64,000 bases of DNA from Chrysopilus asiliformis. Lineage: Eukaryota; Arthropoda; Insecta; Diptera; Rhagionidae. Position numbers and translations under genes: made by a program. Of this stretch, positions 53,152-64,000 are shown one piece after another (positions within the stretch are counted from its first letter, which is position 1; the number at the start of each line of letters is the position of its first letter). The notes beneath the pieces are model-generated. The model was not told where the DNA came from and searched no databases. It was given only the letters and a program-made list of their open reading frames with translations. The DNA is taken from contig OZ035963.1 in assembly GCA_964034945.1 (NCBI GenBank), positions 35,206,361 to 35,270,360 on the forward strand. Direction: 5' to 3'.

Positions 53152-53757
53152 TTAAGCGTCTGTAGCAGTGACGTGGCGTCCTGCTTTCAGTAGGGTGTTC
53201 AATATTAAGTTTCTGTTAAATGATAGACGTCTACTCTTAGTTTTATCCAGGATCACGTCGGGGACGTGATAGACGAAGATCCAATTTTTTTCTTTTTTAA
53301 TTTTTTTTAAATTTTTTTTGTTTTTGTATTTTTTGTTATTTTTTTCTTTGTCGAGTAATAAATCAACGCGTGTATTTCCATAAGTTTTTAATGTAACGCT
53401 ATTATTAATGTGCACTTGGGAGACGGTATGTTTTGTTATTGCGGCAGTTAAATGATTTAAATCATTGTAGCCTGTAGTTCAAACACCCTTTTCTTGATTA
53501 CTTTAAAAAAGTAAACATGACCAACAAAATAATTTATTAATAGCAGAGCAACCGCATAGCCAGCATTTTGATTCATAAGAAGAAGGCTGAAAATGTGTAC
53601 TAAAAGATTTTCCTTTCGATACTACTTTGCAAGTTAAGTCGGGAAGTGCCGGTGTCGGCTTACCTGAATTTATAATTTCCAATTTTTCCTCGATATTTAA
53701 TTGAGAAAATGGTTTCTTAAACAATTTTTCGATTGCGCATCCGCATCCACAAGCCAT
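53152..53757 (-). pseudogene. TTF-type zinc-finger (hAT/ZMYM1-like) N-terminal fragment
   Basis: ATG at 53757: MACGCGCAIEKLFKKPFSQL, then SKGKSFSTHFQPSSYESKCW and LCGCSAINKLFCWSCLLF, the TTF-type finger found at the N-terminus of ZMYM1-like hAT transposases. The frame goes on after a TAA and a TGA (in a Trp-like place) to YNDLNHLTAAITKHTVSQVH and NNSVTLKTYGNTRVDLLL, typical of the same family. The DDE part is absent. An alternative is a host gene whose intron removes the stops. Confidence 0.7.
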
Positions 53758-54084
53758 AATATTAATTATTTCTCATACACAAAAGCCAACTGAACACCTG
53801 TAAAATCAGAAACCGACTGAGCTGATGAGCAAGCAATATTGCTGTTTTGCTTGGCACACACACCCACACGCATCAGCACGTCAGCCGAACGGCCATACGA
53901 TGGTCGGTTTTCTATTGTCGGGTTTCGCAGCATCGCGGCCAGCAGCAAGCAACATCGCATCGGTTCGCCGTGCGGCTTTTTCTGGAGCACCCAAATTCAT
54001 CGTTGTGTGCGGTTGCTTCTTGTGAACTTTGTGTGTGGTGAAACGTTTTTTATTATAGACTTTTACTTAGTCATATGTGTTTTT

Positions 54085-54400
54085 ACTTTGCTTTGGTGCG
54101 CTGTAAATTGGAGAACACTCAAGTCGGTCGAACGACCGAAAGAGTCGGTATTGCGTTTCGAGTGTGTTTTGCTAAGGGGCGAGTAGGAAAGAAGGCCACA
54201 AGCAATTTTTACTTTGGTTCGCTGTAAAGTGGAGAACACTCGAGTCGGTCGAACGACCGAAAGAGTCGGTATTGCGTTTCGAGTGTGTTTCGCTAAGGGG
54301 CGAGTAGGAAAGAAGGCCACAAGCAATTTTTACTTTGGTTCGCTGTAAAGTGGAGAACACTTGGTTGGTCGAAAGATCGAAAGATAAAGAAACAGGTTGG
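54085..54400. repeat. 121-bp tandem array, about 2.6 units
   Basis: Units start near 54085, 54206 and 54327 and repeat GAGAACACT at 54111, 54232 and 54353. The first two carry the palindrome TCGGTCGAACGACCGA; the third breaks off at GTTGGTCGAAAGATCG. Richer in G+C than its surroundings. Confidence 0.93.
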
Positions 54401-54772
54401 TAATGTAGGGTGCGGGTGCTTTAGGCAACCATTGCCATTGGTAAATTGTCGAAATAATTGGCACAAAAAAAAGAAATTAATTAACAATAGATTTCCGATA
54501 CATATTGGATTTCAGTAGGGTGTGCAGTGAACACCCTCGCACCTTAGAAGAAACGTCACTGGTCTGTAGGCAGGTAGACAGACGGTTGAGCTACATGTCG
54601 ACAAAATCAAAATATTTTGAATTTCTGGGGGCGTGGCTTCAAGTTTGGCTACATGTCTTAACGTCTGTACGTCGGTATGCTAACTTGATTGCTAACATCA
54701 TTGTGAAAACGGAGCCGCAGTGTTCACATCTAAATAAATTGAGAGTCGTTGAAGGAAAACAATTGTTTTATG

Positions 54773-55108
54773 ATGGCTTCTATAGCGAATAATGAATTTT
54801 GGCGAGATTTTTTCGAACTCTATCGAAGTCTACCGGTGTTGTGGCAAAAAAAATCTGAAAATTTTAAAAACAAAAGCTTAAAAAATAAGGCTTGGGATGA
54901 TTTATTAACAAAGTTTAAGGAAGTGGAACCCAATTGCAGCATAGAAAAACTTAAAAACTGCCTGAAATCCATGTTGTTCATCAACAGAGGACTTTGTCGC
55001 ACTGGTGATTTTTTAAAAATGATGTCCATACTACATGTCTATCGACATGTAGACAGTCTGTTGGTTTTAGATTTAAGACATGTCGATAGACATGTATCCA
55101 GTCTGTAG
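54773..55108 (+). pseudogene. MADF-domain protein fragment
   Basis: MASIANNEFWRDFFELYRSL, PVLWQKKSENFKNKSLKNKA, WDDLLTKFKEVEPNCSIEKL. This is a MADF (Myb/SANT-like DNA-binding) domain with Trp residues at the usual places. After IEKLKN the family's third helix is lost and the frame runs into palindromic repeat DNA. It may be the DNA-binding companion of a transposon, or a dead host gene. Confidence 0.65.
55030..55107. repeat. ACATGTCGATAGACATGT palindromes
   Basis: ACATGTCTATCGACATGT and ACATGTCGATAGACATGT, each followed within 8 nt by CAGTCTGT. A matching CTACATGTCCGTAGACATGT lies at about 53119. Confidence 0.85.
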
Positions 55109-55109
55109 G

Positions 55110-55731
55110 GGCTTTAAGATGCACATGTCGTAAAACTTTTGAAACGGGACAGACTGAGACCTTATCACTTATTGTACTCGAATAATGATTGTGACACTAG
55201 TTTTAATATTGAAATGTTTTTGGGAGTTGTGACTTCAGATTTTCCGCAAAAAGAGGTATTTCTTTGAAATCTACTCAGTGTATTTATTCGCCCTTTCCAC
55301 TTATCACAGATTATATAGAGACTTTGAAATATTCTGAAAAACAAAGAGCCATATAAAACATCAGAAAGAGAATACGCATTTATTAAATTTGTTTCACATT
55401 TCTTACACATAAAATACAGAACTACATAATTTTTTTCTTTTATTATATATTTAACAGATATACATAAAATATACTGCCGTGGTAAGAAAAAGGGTACATT
55501 TAAATTTTATTTTTTCCTATCACGAACAGATTATATGAAGGATTTAATAATTATTACGATAAAAAATCTTTCATTTTTTCGTACTAAGTACAATCATCTA
55601 GATAGTTTCTACCGTTCGAATATCTGCATAATCTAACAAATGTTACTTTTTTTCCACTGTTAGAAATAACTGCTCTATGTAAAATTTACTGTATGCCCTT
55701 TTTTCTTAGTACATCAGTATTCAGCAATAAT
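55110..55731. other. 3' flank of Pis, nothing recognised
   Basis: No supported gene or element. Confidence 0.5.
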
Positions 55732-55737
55732 TTTATT
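55732..55737 (-). promoter_or_regulatory. Poly(A) signal of Pis
   Basis: AATAAA on the minus strand, about 42 nt after the stop. Confidence 0.65.
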
Positions 55738-55778
55738 GGAATTTTAATTGGAATTTGGTTTAAATAATGTTTTACAAT

Positions 55779-55951
55779 TTACTTGGGCTTTTTTCCCAAT
55801 TCTTTTTCACGAATTTCTTCGCGTTCCTTTAAATCAACTGCTGTCAAATCCAAACAAGCCACGTACGCATGAATACAGGAGATAAAAGACTTCACAATAG
55901 CGAATGGTGCACAAAACACAGCAGCAGCTTTGAATAATGAAATTCCAAATA
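55779..55951 (-). CDS. Pis: Pis exon 5 (last)
   Basis: Acceptor TTTTTACAG. Codes for FGISLFKAAAVFCAPFAIVK to EIREKELGKKPK and TAA. Confidence 0.95.
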
Positions 55952-58900
55952 CTGTAAAAATAGTAAGAGAAGATAAAATAAAAAAAATTAAGAAAAGTCT
56001 GAAAAAAGTATTTTAAAAATATCACTCGAAAATTATCACTTTTGGTTCATATCAATCCAACAGTTGTACAGTTTGTTTCAACAATTTAAAAACTATGACT
56101 GAACGGTCGAAACTCCTAAGCTATTGGATTACATCACTGTTTCTCAACCGAAAGTGTGGGCTACGAGTATTTTTAAAAATCTTTTTTTTTTATAAAATTA
56201 GATAACAACGAATCCCCTAAAAAAACAGGGAGCGCACGTTATTTAATTTCTATATTAAATGATTTTTTTAAAAGAATTAGTTATATTTTACTCAACGTTG
56301 AACATTTTCGTCTGTGGTGAGGCGCATTTCTATTAAAGAATTTAATCGTGTTTCGCTTTCTTTTTAAAAAAATATATTTTTGTATTTTTTAAAATGTATT
56401 TTTCCTAATTTCGAAAATACAATGACAAGTCAACGCATGCGAAAGCTGTGAGATTTCGACGCTTTAAAAAAATAACCTGTGATTTTCTATGGTACGATTT
56501 ATAATTGTCTTAACCCTTTAACCCTTTGTGGACCAGGAAGTGGACAACAAAAAATCAATAACCATGACTTTTTTTCGATTGAAAATGGTTCCAGAAAGCA
56601 TTTAAAAAAAAAAAGACATGAACTAATTTTATGGAGGGGTGATATTTACGCCTGTGGTTATAGAATGTTGATACTATTCGATAAGCTAAAAATATAAAGA
56701 TTTAAAGTTGGTAGTACTTAAAAGTACCAACGGTCAACAAAGGGTTAAAGGGCCCAGACGCCTGGAGTAGACCTATTTTTCTACTTTCAGCTGTGTTGGC
56801 GCTTTCACATTTGAATGAAACTTGTGTTTTGTAATTATTTGAAAAAGTGAAAAATAATGAAATTATATGCAATTAAAATCGAAATTGTGTGTGAATTCGG
56901 AATAAGAAGACAAAAAACCATATGAAAATAAATTAAATATATTTGCTGATCAGTCTAGTGACTTTAAACCACACTGTGAATCATCGTAGCTCTCATATAA
57001 TTCAAATATTTGGTGAAGAATTCGCCCGTAACTCTTTCAATATTTACGTCTTGATTTAATTAAACTCTTTTTTTCATTTCATTTCGAATAAAAATAGTGA
57101 AGCGTGTAGTACTCACGAATCGTTATTCGGTTTTAGCACAGGCGCTTCGAAGCATTAGGGAGTTTAGAACGCTGAAATGTCAAAGCTACCGCGCGCGTAG
57201 ACTCATCATTGTGTTTTCGTTAAAAAAAAGTTTTACAGTAATCTTAAAATAAATCGATCATATTCGGGGAAGTGAGTCGCTGATTGTTTTATAAATCAAA
57301 ATTTCCAAAAAAGGTTGGGACTCACTGGATTATGCATAACATCTTGATTGACTTCATTTGATGTTCTTTAAAAAAAGTTTTATGTTTTTTTGTTTCACAA
57401 GTATTTATCAGCTGTTGCATAATCTTTGTCATATTTCAGATCTTGATTTGGCGCAGCTAAGTTCCAAATATCATGTAAAGGACCGCTCCCATTCTGGTCA
57501 GGGCCCTAGGCAGTACTTGTGCAATTACTCGTATAGTTTACACAGACTAGTTATTAGCTGCATTCCAACCTAATGTAAAAATTACTTATAAGTACTCTCG
57601 AGTACAATTATTTGTATTACTTATTCGTTCTCGCGAAAGTCTACTTATTCGTTCTCGGGAGTACTTATAAGTAATTTTTAGCAACTTTGGAACGCAACTG
57701 TTATACAGAGGTTCATAATTATTTCCATGGCTTTTTTCCTCTAAAATATTGACTAGAAAGATTAGTTTTTACATCACTATCTCTGCCGTTCCTCTCAAAT
57801 ATACGTCCCATCAACAAGAATGCGCGAAACGATCGAAGTTTACTTTAGAAAAAAATAAATAATGTAGTTGTGGAGAGAGGAAGATGAATTATTTTGCATT
57901 TTTGTTGCTTACTGTCGGTCGAGATTTTTCGATTTCTCTGCGGAAAATTTTCTACCATTTCAATTTTGACTGAAATAAATCAAATCAAATATTCAAATAT
58001 TCATAGCTTGCGATCTGCTTATCGTAGATGCATGGTCTTTTGATGAAAATTGAAGGAAATAGAAAAAAAACCGTTTCAGCAAAAAAATGTATAAAATTTT
58101 AAATCCTTTAAATCTTGTTATATTCATTTTTTCTCAAAACATTTTTATAAATACAAGCTTTTTAAAAAAATTTTTTTTATTGTTTAGTGTATGCTTATTG
58201 ATGGGTGTATTGTGTACGACGAGCATCGATAGTGAGTGAGAATCGTTCTCTATAAGCCGAATGTAAAAACCCAATCTTTCTACGCAATGTTTTTGAGGAA
58301 AAATTGCATGGAAAATTTTCCGAACCTCAGTAAAATAACTACTCTGTGCATTTTATTTTAAGGCTTTTGTTAATTTTCAAAAATGTTAGTTTTCTTCAAT
58401 ACTTACTGCTCGGTCCTGATGTAAAGTACAAAAGATAGAGCGATGCATAAAATATTTCATTAGTCATACACATAAATGTTAAAATGCTTTTTTGATAGTA
58501 AAGTCTCATTATAAAGTTTTCATTTACATCAAATGCTTTGTGAGAACTTTTACCAATCAAAATACTCCTGCAAATAGAATATATATATAAATGTGTAGAC
58601 TATCTCAAAATGAATTCAATATAATTACGTTTGCATATAAAGCCAATGGCAAGCAATATCAATGGCAATTGAGATTTGGAAGAGGAACATGTATTTTGGA
58701 TAAAAATAGCTTAGTGTCACTAATAATCCAGTAGTTCCACATCTATCAGTCAACTGATCCAACATGGCTCCAAACTTTGTACCTGAAACACATTATGTTA
58801 ATATTTCAATTATGTTAACATGGAGATCGATTAAGATTAACTTAACTAATATTTAATTCGCGTTATTAATTCATAAAATCCTAGTACATTCTGAGTGTAA

Positions 58901-61900
58901 TGATTAAAAAGTTACATTTTTTTTATCGATTTGATACTTAAAATATTTAAAGTTAACAGAATGTTTTTTAATTCGTCTTCTTCAAAATAAGTTGATCTTA
59001 TATGTTTTAAAATGGGATAAGTTGATATTAAAAGTCATTTTCTCGCACAAATACTGCATAATTATGAAAATACTGCAAATTTGTACCTTTGTCCTTGTAC
59101 ATAGATTGATTTTGATCTGACAGAATGTGGTAATTAAATTTGTAAAGATTAATGTCAGAGTTTCTTCGGCAAATTGCTATTTAGAAAATTTTATATTTTA
59201 CGAAAAAAATCATAAAAAATGATTTAAATAATGGGATGTGCATAAAATTTCATTACAAACCTTTAAGGTTTACTTACTTTGGTTAAATGCTCTAGCAGCA
59301 TGTCCATCAATGCAGTCCAAGAACACACTTAAGAGATAACATCCGCCAGAAATAATATAATTGGTGGGCATAAACCAAAAGGAAATTAGAGCCAATATTA
59401 TCCGCCCATATCCTATAAAAAATTTACAAAAATATAAAACAACACATAAATAAAAATTATGCTGCATTAATATATAATATTTACTACTTTCTTGATTACT
59501 TTTTACCGAGAAATATCTGTTACTTGGCCTAACTACCGCAACGGGTCATTGGACCCATTTACAGATTTATGCGAAATCGTGAAGATTTCCATTTCAAGAC
59601 GACTTTTTAATTTTAATATTTGAAAACTAGTTTAGGGTCTTACGTTAGTGTAGTCAAAAAAGGCTCTGTGATTGAAAAAAATATGACCTTGGGATTTGGA
59701 AAGGGGGAGTCTTTGTCCTATTAGTACTTTTTCGTTGGTACATAATTAAACCAATTGATCTTGAGATATGAAAAAGAAACAAATTCAATTTATTACAATA
59801 AAAAATACAAATTCATTATTTTGTGTTTAACCCTTGAATTCATTGAATCATTTCTGATGCATGGTTTTTACGTGACCTTCTAGCATTGAATTTTATTGGA
59901 ATTCCTTGGCAAAAAAATGTTATATTATTCTTGTGGATGCTTTCACATCCAAATTCCCTCCAACTGGTCATACATGTTTGCCTTGAAACCCCATTAGGAG
60001 CCTGTTTCTGGCATGGAAGCTAGCTCATCATCATTAGAGCCTGCTTTACCAGCTTCCATGCAGGCTTACAGGATTTGGTGGAGTAGGACTTGATTTGAGT
60101 ACTTATACTCCGATTGCCACAGATTTTATGGGAATTTTAAGGGCAAAATAGCTCAATTAACCCTTTCAGACCTGATGTCCCACCAGTGGGACAATTCCTC
60201 AAACTAGTTTTTACAACTATCCGACGTTGAAATTACGGTTTAAATCCTTGAATGAGCCTTTTGTTAATTACGCAACTCCGTAAAAACCAATTATTTGATG
60301 TTTTTGTCAGAAATATTTCATATTTTGTCGGAAGCAAACAAGTAATGTTAAAAAAAATGAAATTTAAGCTGTTTTTGATCTCTAACATAAGAATCTCACA
60401 TCAAAAAAATTATTTCACCGCCAGAAATAATTCAGGTCTGAAAGGGTTAAACAAAATATTTTGTTATATTATTTTTATAACCCAAGAAATTCCAATAGAA
60501 TTCAATGCTAGGTCACGTATAAACCATGAATCACAAATTATTCAAGGGTTAAACACAAAATAGTTCGCTCTGGCTTAAATGGAGATATTTTGCCTTGGGA
60601 TTATAATTCGTATAAGGTCTGTGGCATCGGGGCATAAGTACTCAAATCGAGTCTTACTCCACCAAATCCTGTAAGCCTGCGTGGAAGCTGGTAAAGCAGA
60701 CTGATGACTATGAGCCAGCTTGACTAGTCGGAGCACCGGGACCTCATTATATATAAATAATCCGACACGGCTTTTTATGAGTTCCTAAATCCAAAGAAAT
60801 ACCTTGTACGACTTCTGAATGCCAAATTAACGCATTTCAGAGGGTGGGGGTTAGAGGGTCACTGACCCCAAAAATACAAAAGTAGCTCAAAATGCATCCG
60901 GAGTCAAAAAAAAATACATTTTAGAGAATGTTTTTGTTTTCAGTGCCGTAGGCGTATTTTGTATTGGGTGGGGGCCAGAAATAATTCAGGTCTGAAAGGG
61001 TTAAACAAAATATTTTGTTATATTATTTTTATAACCCAAGAAATTCCAATAGAATTCAATGCTAGGTCACGTATAAACCATGAATCACAAATTATTCAAG
61101 GGTTAAACACAAAATAGTTCGCTCTGGCTTAAATGGAGATATTTTGCCTTGGGATTATAATTCGTATAAGGTCTGTGGCATCGGGGCATAAGTACTCAAA
61201 TCGAGTCTTACTCCACCAAATCCTGTAAGCCTGCGTGGAAGCTGGTAAAGCAGACTGATGACTATGAGCCAGCTTGACTAGTCGGAGCACCGGGACCTCA
61301 TTATATATAAATAATCCGACACGGCTTTTTATGAGTTCCTAAATCCAAAGAAATACCTTGTACGACTTCTGAATGCCAAATTAACGCATTTCAGAGGGTG
61401 GGGGTTAGAGGGTCACTGACCCCAAAAATACAAAAGTAGCTCAAAATGCATCCGGAGTCAAAAAAAAATACATTTTAGAGAATGTTTTTGTTTTCAGTGC
61501 CGTAGGCGTATTTTGTATTGGGTGGGGGCAAACAAAAACTTTTTGGAAAGAACTCTTTGAGGGACACCTTTTGGCGTTTACAGATTTAAAATCGGCCAAA
61601 AAACAAACAAATTATAGCCGTTTGTAGTTTTTGCGAAAAAACTTTGGGGGGCTCCCGGCTCCCTTCTATGGCCGAGCGACTAAATTTTTTTTTTATTTTT
61701 TAAATCCATTTGATAAAGCTAGGAAAAAAATATGAAAATCCTAGTCAACCGCGCCCCTAAAGTAAAGTTTAGCCAAAAAAAAATTGAGATTGCCTATCTA
61801 TAACATCGTGTTAATATTTCAAAATTGTATTTGCCACTTTCCTACTACCAACTGTAGTTAATCCTAGGCTTTGAAATTCGTTTTTTCCCGCTATGGATTA

Positions 61901-62380
61901 TCCAAACAGCTGTTAGTAGAAATGGTTATCTCTATATGAATATTTCGCTTAGAGTAGTTGTCGAGGCTTTGTTTTGATGCTGTTTTTCCTGCAACGCAAT
62001 TTATTTCTTGCGCGAGATTTAATCTTTAAAAAACTTTTTTGTTGAACAGCATTTTTAAGTGAACAGCATTTTTAATACCGAGATCTGGAAAGTGGTCACA
62101 TAATTAAGAATTTACCGGCATAGGATACTTGTAAGATTTCACATTCGGGTCGCTTAATTTAATTTATAAATGATCGCATTTTCCACCTCGACAAGAAAAA
62201 TGTTTTATAGATTTCGATTTAAATGTTAACAATGTTGCGAGAAACTGTTACTTGAATTATTTTAGTAAATGAATCCAAAAACAGAATTTCGTAACTAAAT
62301 TTCGTAAAAACAGTAATTCTTAAATTTTTACCAATTAAATTAGGAACAAACAAGAAAACGTTCTCAGTTGTTTGAGACAT
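55779..62380 (-). CDS. Pis: CDP-diacylglycerol-inositol 3-phosphatidyltransferase (5 exons)
   Basis: Exons 62380-62332, 59412-59278, 58782-58629, 58567-58407 and 55951-55779 join in frame (49+135+154+161+173 nt) to give 223 aa, the family length. The enzyme makes phosphatidylinositol from CDP-diacylglycerol and myo-inositol in the ER membrane. Start MSQTTENVFLFVPNLIGYGR. The CDP-alcohol phosphotransferase signature D-x2-D-G-x2-A-R-x8-G-x3-D-x3-D is complete: Asp49, Asp52, Gly53, Arg57, Gly66, Asp70, Asp74. Several hydrophobic spans follow; the insect/animal phrase SSHKAFDVNENFIMRLYYQK is in exon 4, and the tail ends EKELGKKPK. Exon 1 is only 49 nt and lies 2.9 kb upstream. It was found by searching for the expected PNLIG junction, and its phase fits. 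Intron 1 holds nested MITEs and a 554-bp tandem duplication. Confidence 0.95.
55952..56521. other. Pis intron 4, nothing recognised
   Basis: CACTGTTTCTCAACCGAAAG at 56135 resembles one hAT end; no partner was found. Confidence 0.45.
56522..56744. mobile_element. piggyBac-type MITE (TTAA), copy 5
   Basis: TTAA at 56518-56521 and 56745-56748. Ends CCCTTTGTGGACC and, inverted, CCCTTTGTTGACC. A second TTAACCC stands directly upstream (56510). Confidence 0.85.
56749..57555. other. Pis intron 4, nothing recognised
   Basis: No supported feature. Confidence 0.5.
57556..57700. repeat. ACTTATAAGTA foldback, copy 2
   Basis: AGCTGCATTCCAACC and TAAAAATTACTTATAAGTAC at the left pair with the inverse GTACTTATAAGTAATTTTTA and TTGGAACGCAACT at the right. 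In between, CTTATTCGTTCTCG is doubled. Confidence 0.8.
57701..58406. other. Pis intron 4, 5' part, nothing recognised
   Basis: No supported feature. Confidence 0.5.
58407..58567 (-). CDS. Pis: Pis exon 4
   Basis: Acceptor TATTTGCAG, donor GTAAGT. Codes for SILIGKSSHKAFDVNENFIM to LYFTSGPS. Confidence 0.95.
58629..58782 (-). CDS. Pis: Pis exon 3
   Basis: Acceptor GTTTCAG, donor GTAATT. Codes for TKFGAMLDQLTDRCGTTGLL (catalytic Asp70, Asp74) to CHWLYMQ. Confidence 0.96.
58783..59277. other. Pis intron 2, nothing recognised
   Basis: AT-rich intron without visible elements. Confidence 0.5.
59278..59412 (-). CDS. Pis: Pis exon 2
   Basis: Acceptor TTTTATAG, donor GTAAGT. Codes for GYGRIILALISFWFMPTNYI to DCIDGHAARAFNQ with the first two catalytic Asp. 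Confidence 0.96.
59831..60548. mobile_element. piggyBac-type element with long ends, host of copy 6
   Basis: TTAA at 59827-59830 and 60549-60552. Ends CCCTTGAATTCATTGAATCA / inverse CCCTTGAATAATTTGTGATT share further words (CATGGTTTTTACGTGACC, TAGCATTGAATT). The MITE 60161-60446 lies inside. Confidence 0.75.
60161..60446. mobile_element. piggyBac-type MITE (TTAA), copy 6
   Basis: Exact TTAA at 60157-60160 and 60447-60450. Ends CCCTTTCAGACCTGA and, inverted, CCCTTTCAGACCTGA, perfect over 15 bp. The left end also holds GTCCCACCAGTGGGAC. Confidence 0.92.
60420..61527. repeat. 554-bp tandem duplication
   Basis: 60420-60973 and 60974-61527 appear identical base for base. Both begin GCCAGAAATAATTCAGGTCT, inside the right end of MITE copy 6, and end ATTTTGTATTGGGTGGGGG. 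Confidence 0.95.
61528..62331. other. Pis intron 1, nothing recognised
   Basis: No supported feature. Confidence 0.5.
62332..62380 (-). CDS. Pis: Pis exon 1 (start)
   Basis: ATG at 62380; MSQTTENVFLFVPNLI, donor GGTAAAA in phase 1, which fits exon 2. Confidence 0.88.
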
Positions 62381-64000
62381 TTTTTCTTCAATATATTTTG
62401 ATTGGAACTTTGTTATTTGATTTAAACTTTAAGATACAACTCTATTTTAGTGAAAAACGTAATATTGATCCAGCCACCATAAAATAAATACACAAGGAAT
62501 CGTTTTAGTTAGAATAATAAGAACATTTTAGTAACACAACGAAGTAAATTATCGGACAAATGAAGTAGATGTTTTCCATGTTAGAGTACCTTCCTTGTTT
62601 CCAGTAGAGCACCTTCATTATTTAACAAAATTTATAACATTTTGTACTAAAATGTGATAATCTGCTAATAAAAGCATTTGTTAGATTTTATTTGTGTTAC
62701 AAACTTGTATTATACAGTGTAGTCAATTTTAAAACGCTTCAAAGATTGAAACCCGTTATAAAAAATTTATTCCTTGTTAATTATAAATAGATTTTCATGA
62801 ATTTATATGTCAGTGATAAAAATATTTACCCGGCAATTACAACAAATGCACTCATCTTGGCTCATTTTGACTCATCAAGCGCTCATAAAAATGTAACTTA
62901 ATACATTTTATATGAGTTAAAACTAAACTCCGAACGATTAAATGGGTTTGGCTTCGATCACCTCCGGCCAAAAATCACACTTTCGGCTAAAATTAGGTCG
63001 AAACCGATGGAGCAAGGAAACTGTCAAATGTCAACGCAATGAAAACAAAAAAAAAAAACAAGAAGCCGCTTATCGTTTTTTTAAAACTCAAGTTAAAGTA
63101 AGATTTGGTCTCAATTAAAATGACACTACAGTCAGATTTTATTCGACTTTCATTTGTTCAACTTTCATGCTGGCATCAATTACAATCAGTTCAACGCAGA
63201 CGAGGTTTTGAAAAATCAAATAAAATGAACAATTTTGAAGCTAAATGAATCGCAACTGTTAAAAAAAACCTCTCAATATTATACAAAAAGACGTCAGGTT
63301 TTAAAAATATAAACTTTTTGTTTTACAAATCGAAGTAAAAAAATTGTAAACTTTTTTTTTATTTTCTTGAAAACGGTGGGTCGTATTGAAAAATGTATTA
63401 TGGTATAATGTGTTTAAAATAGGATTTTACAACTCATCCATACATAAGAATCCAATCGGACCACTCCTTTCCCCCTTTTCTATACAAATAGATTTTTCTA
63501 AATAAACATTTTGTCTGTCATCATATAGAGTATTTGACGATTGGCTTCTGGCAATTTCAGCTTATCTTAAGCAGGGTTTATACACAGCGAGTAACTCGCG
63601 GCAAGTAGTTTGCTTCGTTTACACGATGCGAGTAACTCGTTGCAAGTAGAATGACAGCTGAACAAAACATAACCTAAAATTTTCTGAGCAAAGACATCTT
63701 TGTTTGGTTTACTGTGAAGAAGTGTATTAGGTGTTTCGTTAATATAGACAAAAAAAATATACAACGCGATTTTGAAGACAATTAAAAACGCGTTCAGCTA
63801 AAAACAGGAAAATAAAGAAAATTCTAAGTGCAAATATTCTACAAAAAATGACACCTTCCTCCGGCGAAAACAGCAAACGAAATGAATTAAAACACACACA
63901 AATAAAACCACCTCATTTGTACACGGTTCCATGTTGTTGTATTGGTTTTTACTTGCTAGAAAAATAGAATGGCTTTCTATTATTTTTGAGAGAGCAGCGA
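62381..64000. other. Upstream of Pis to the window end, no gene recognised
   Basis: 63340-63540 is a diverged minus-strand piece of the family-1 relatives (GAAAACGGTGGGTCGTATTG, CCAATCGGACCACTCC). 63570-63660 carries inverted or repeated GAGTAACTCG(C/T) boxes that may be the left end of an element cut off by the window. Confidence 0.45.

Noticed and set aside
53839..54186. 115-codon plus-strand frame between the TTF and MADF frames
   Set aside because: Three overlapping plus-strand frames are open here and the frame runs into the 121-bp tandem array. No domain is visible.

Overview
The window is eukaryotic nuclear DNA from an insect, most likely a fly (Diptera). It is AT-rich and carries spliced genes with GT-AG introns. 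The predicted proteins resemble Drosophila wds, ND-ASHI, an AGPAT, PhKgamma and Pis closely. I cannot name the species. All five genes were rebuilt exon by exon from the sequence; every splice phase closes and each model runs from an ATG to a stop. Roughly 4.5 kb of the 64 kb is coding. Much of the rest is intron and intergenic DNA filled with decayed transposable elements.

Layout: (1) 269-5640, minus, WDR5/wds, four exons. (2) 6898-9175, plus, complex I subunit NDUFB8/ND-ASHI, three exons. (3) 11868-25025, minus, 1-acylglycerol-3-phosphate acyltransferase, three exons with a first intron of about 9.6 kb. (4) 27258-50975, plus, phosphorylase kinase gamma (PhKgamma), nine exons including one GC-AG intron. 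(5) 55779-62380, minus, phosphatidylinositol synthase (Pis/CDIPT), five exons. These are unrelated housekeeping genes and do not form a pathway cluster, although the AGPAT and Pis both act in ER phospholipid synthesis (phosphatidic acid leads to CDP-DAG and then to phosphatidylinositol).

The mobile DNA is diverse and partly nested. Tc1/mariner group: a 1.58-kb Tc1 (DD34E) element with IR/DR ends, a mariner tail, and three pogo/Tigger-type elements. hAT: a 517-bp element with an 8-bp target duplication inside a pogo-type gene, plus two remnants. MULE-like: a pair of MITEs with exact 9-bp target duplications. piggyBac-type: several MITEs bounded by TTAA. Foldback: a family with 100-bp perfect hairpin arms. 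Retroelements: two LINE reverse-transcriptase fragments and one tRNA-derived SINE. Unclassified: a five-copy repeat of about 560 bp with a GACA/GACG tract. Other repeats include a 554-bp apparently perfect tandem duplication in a Pis intron and a 121-bp tandem array beside a cysteine-rich (TTF-type) and a MADF-type reading frame.

I found no clearly new biochemical system. The most interesting material is the transposon architecture: nesting, precise target duplications, and an element pair joined at a TTAA that was then used by another element.
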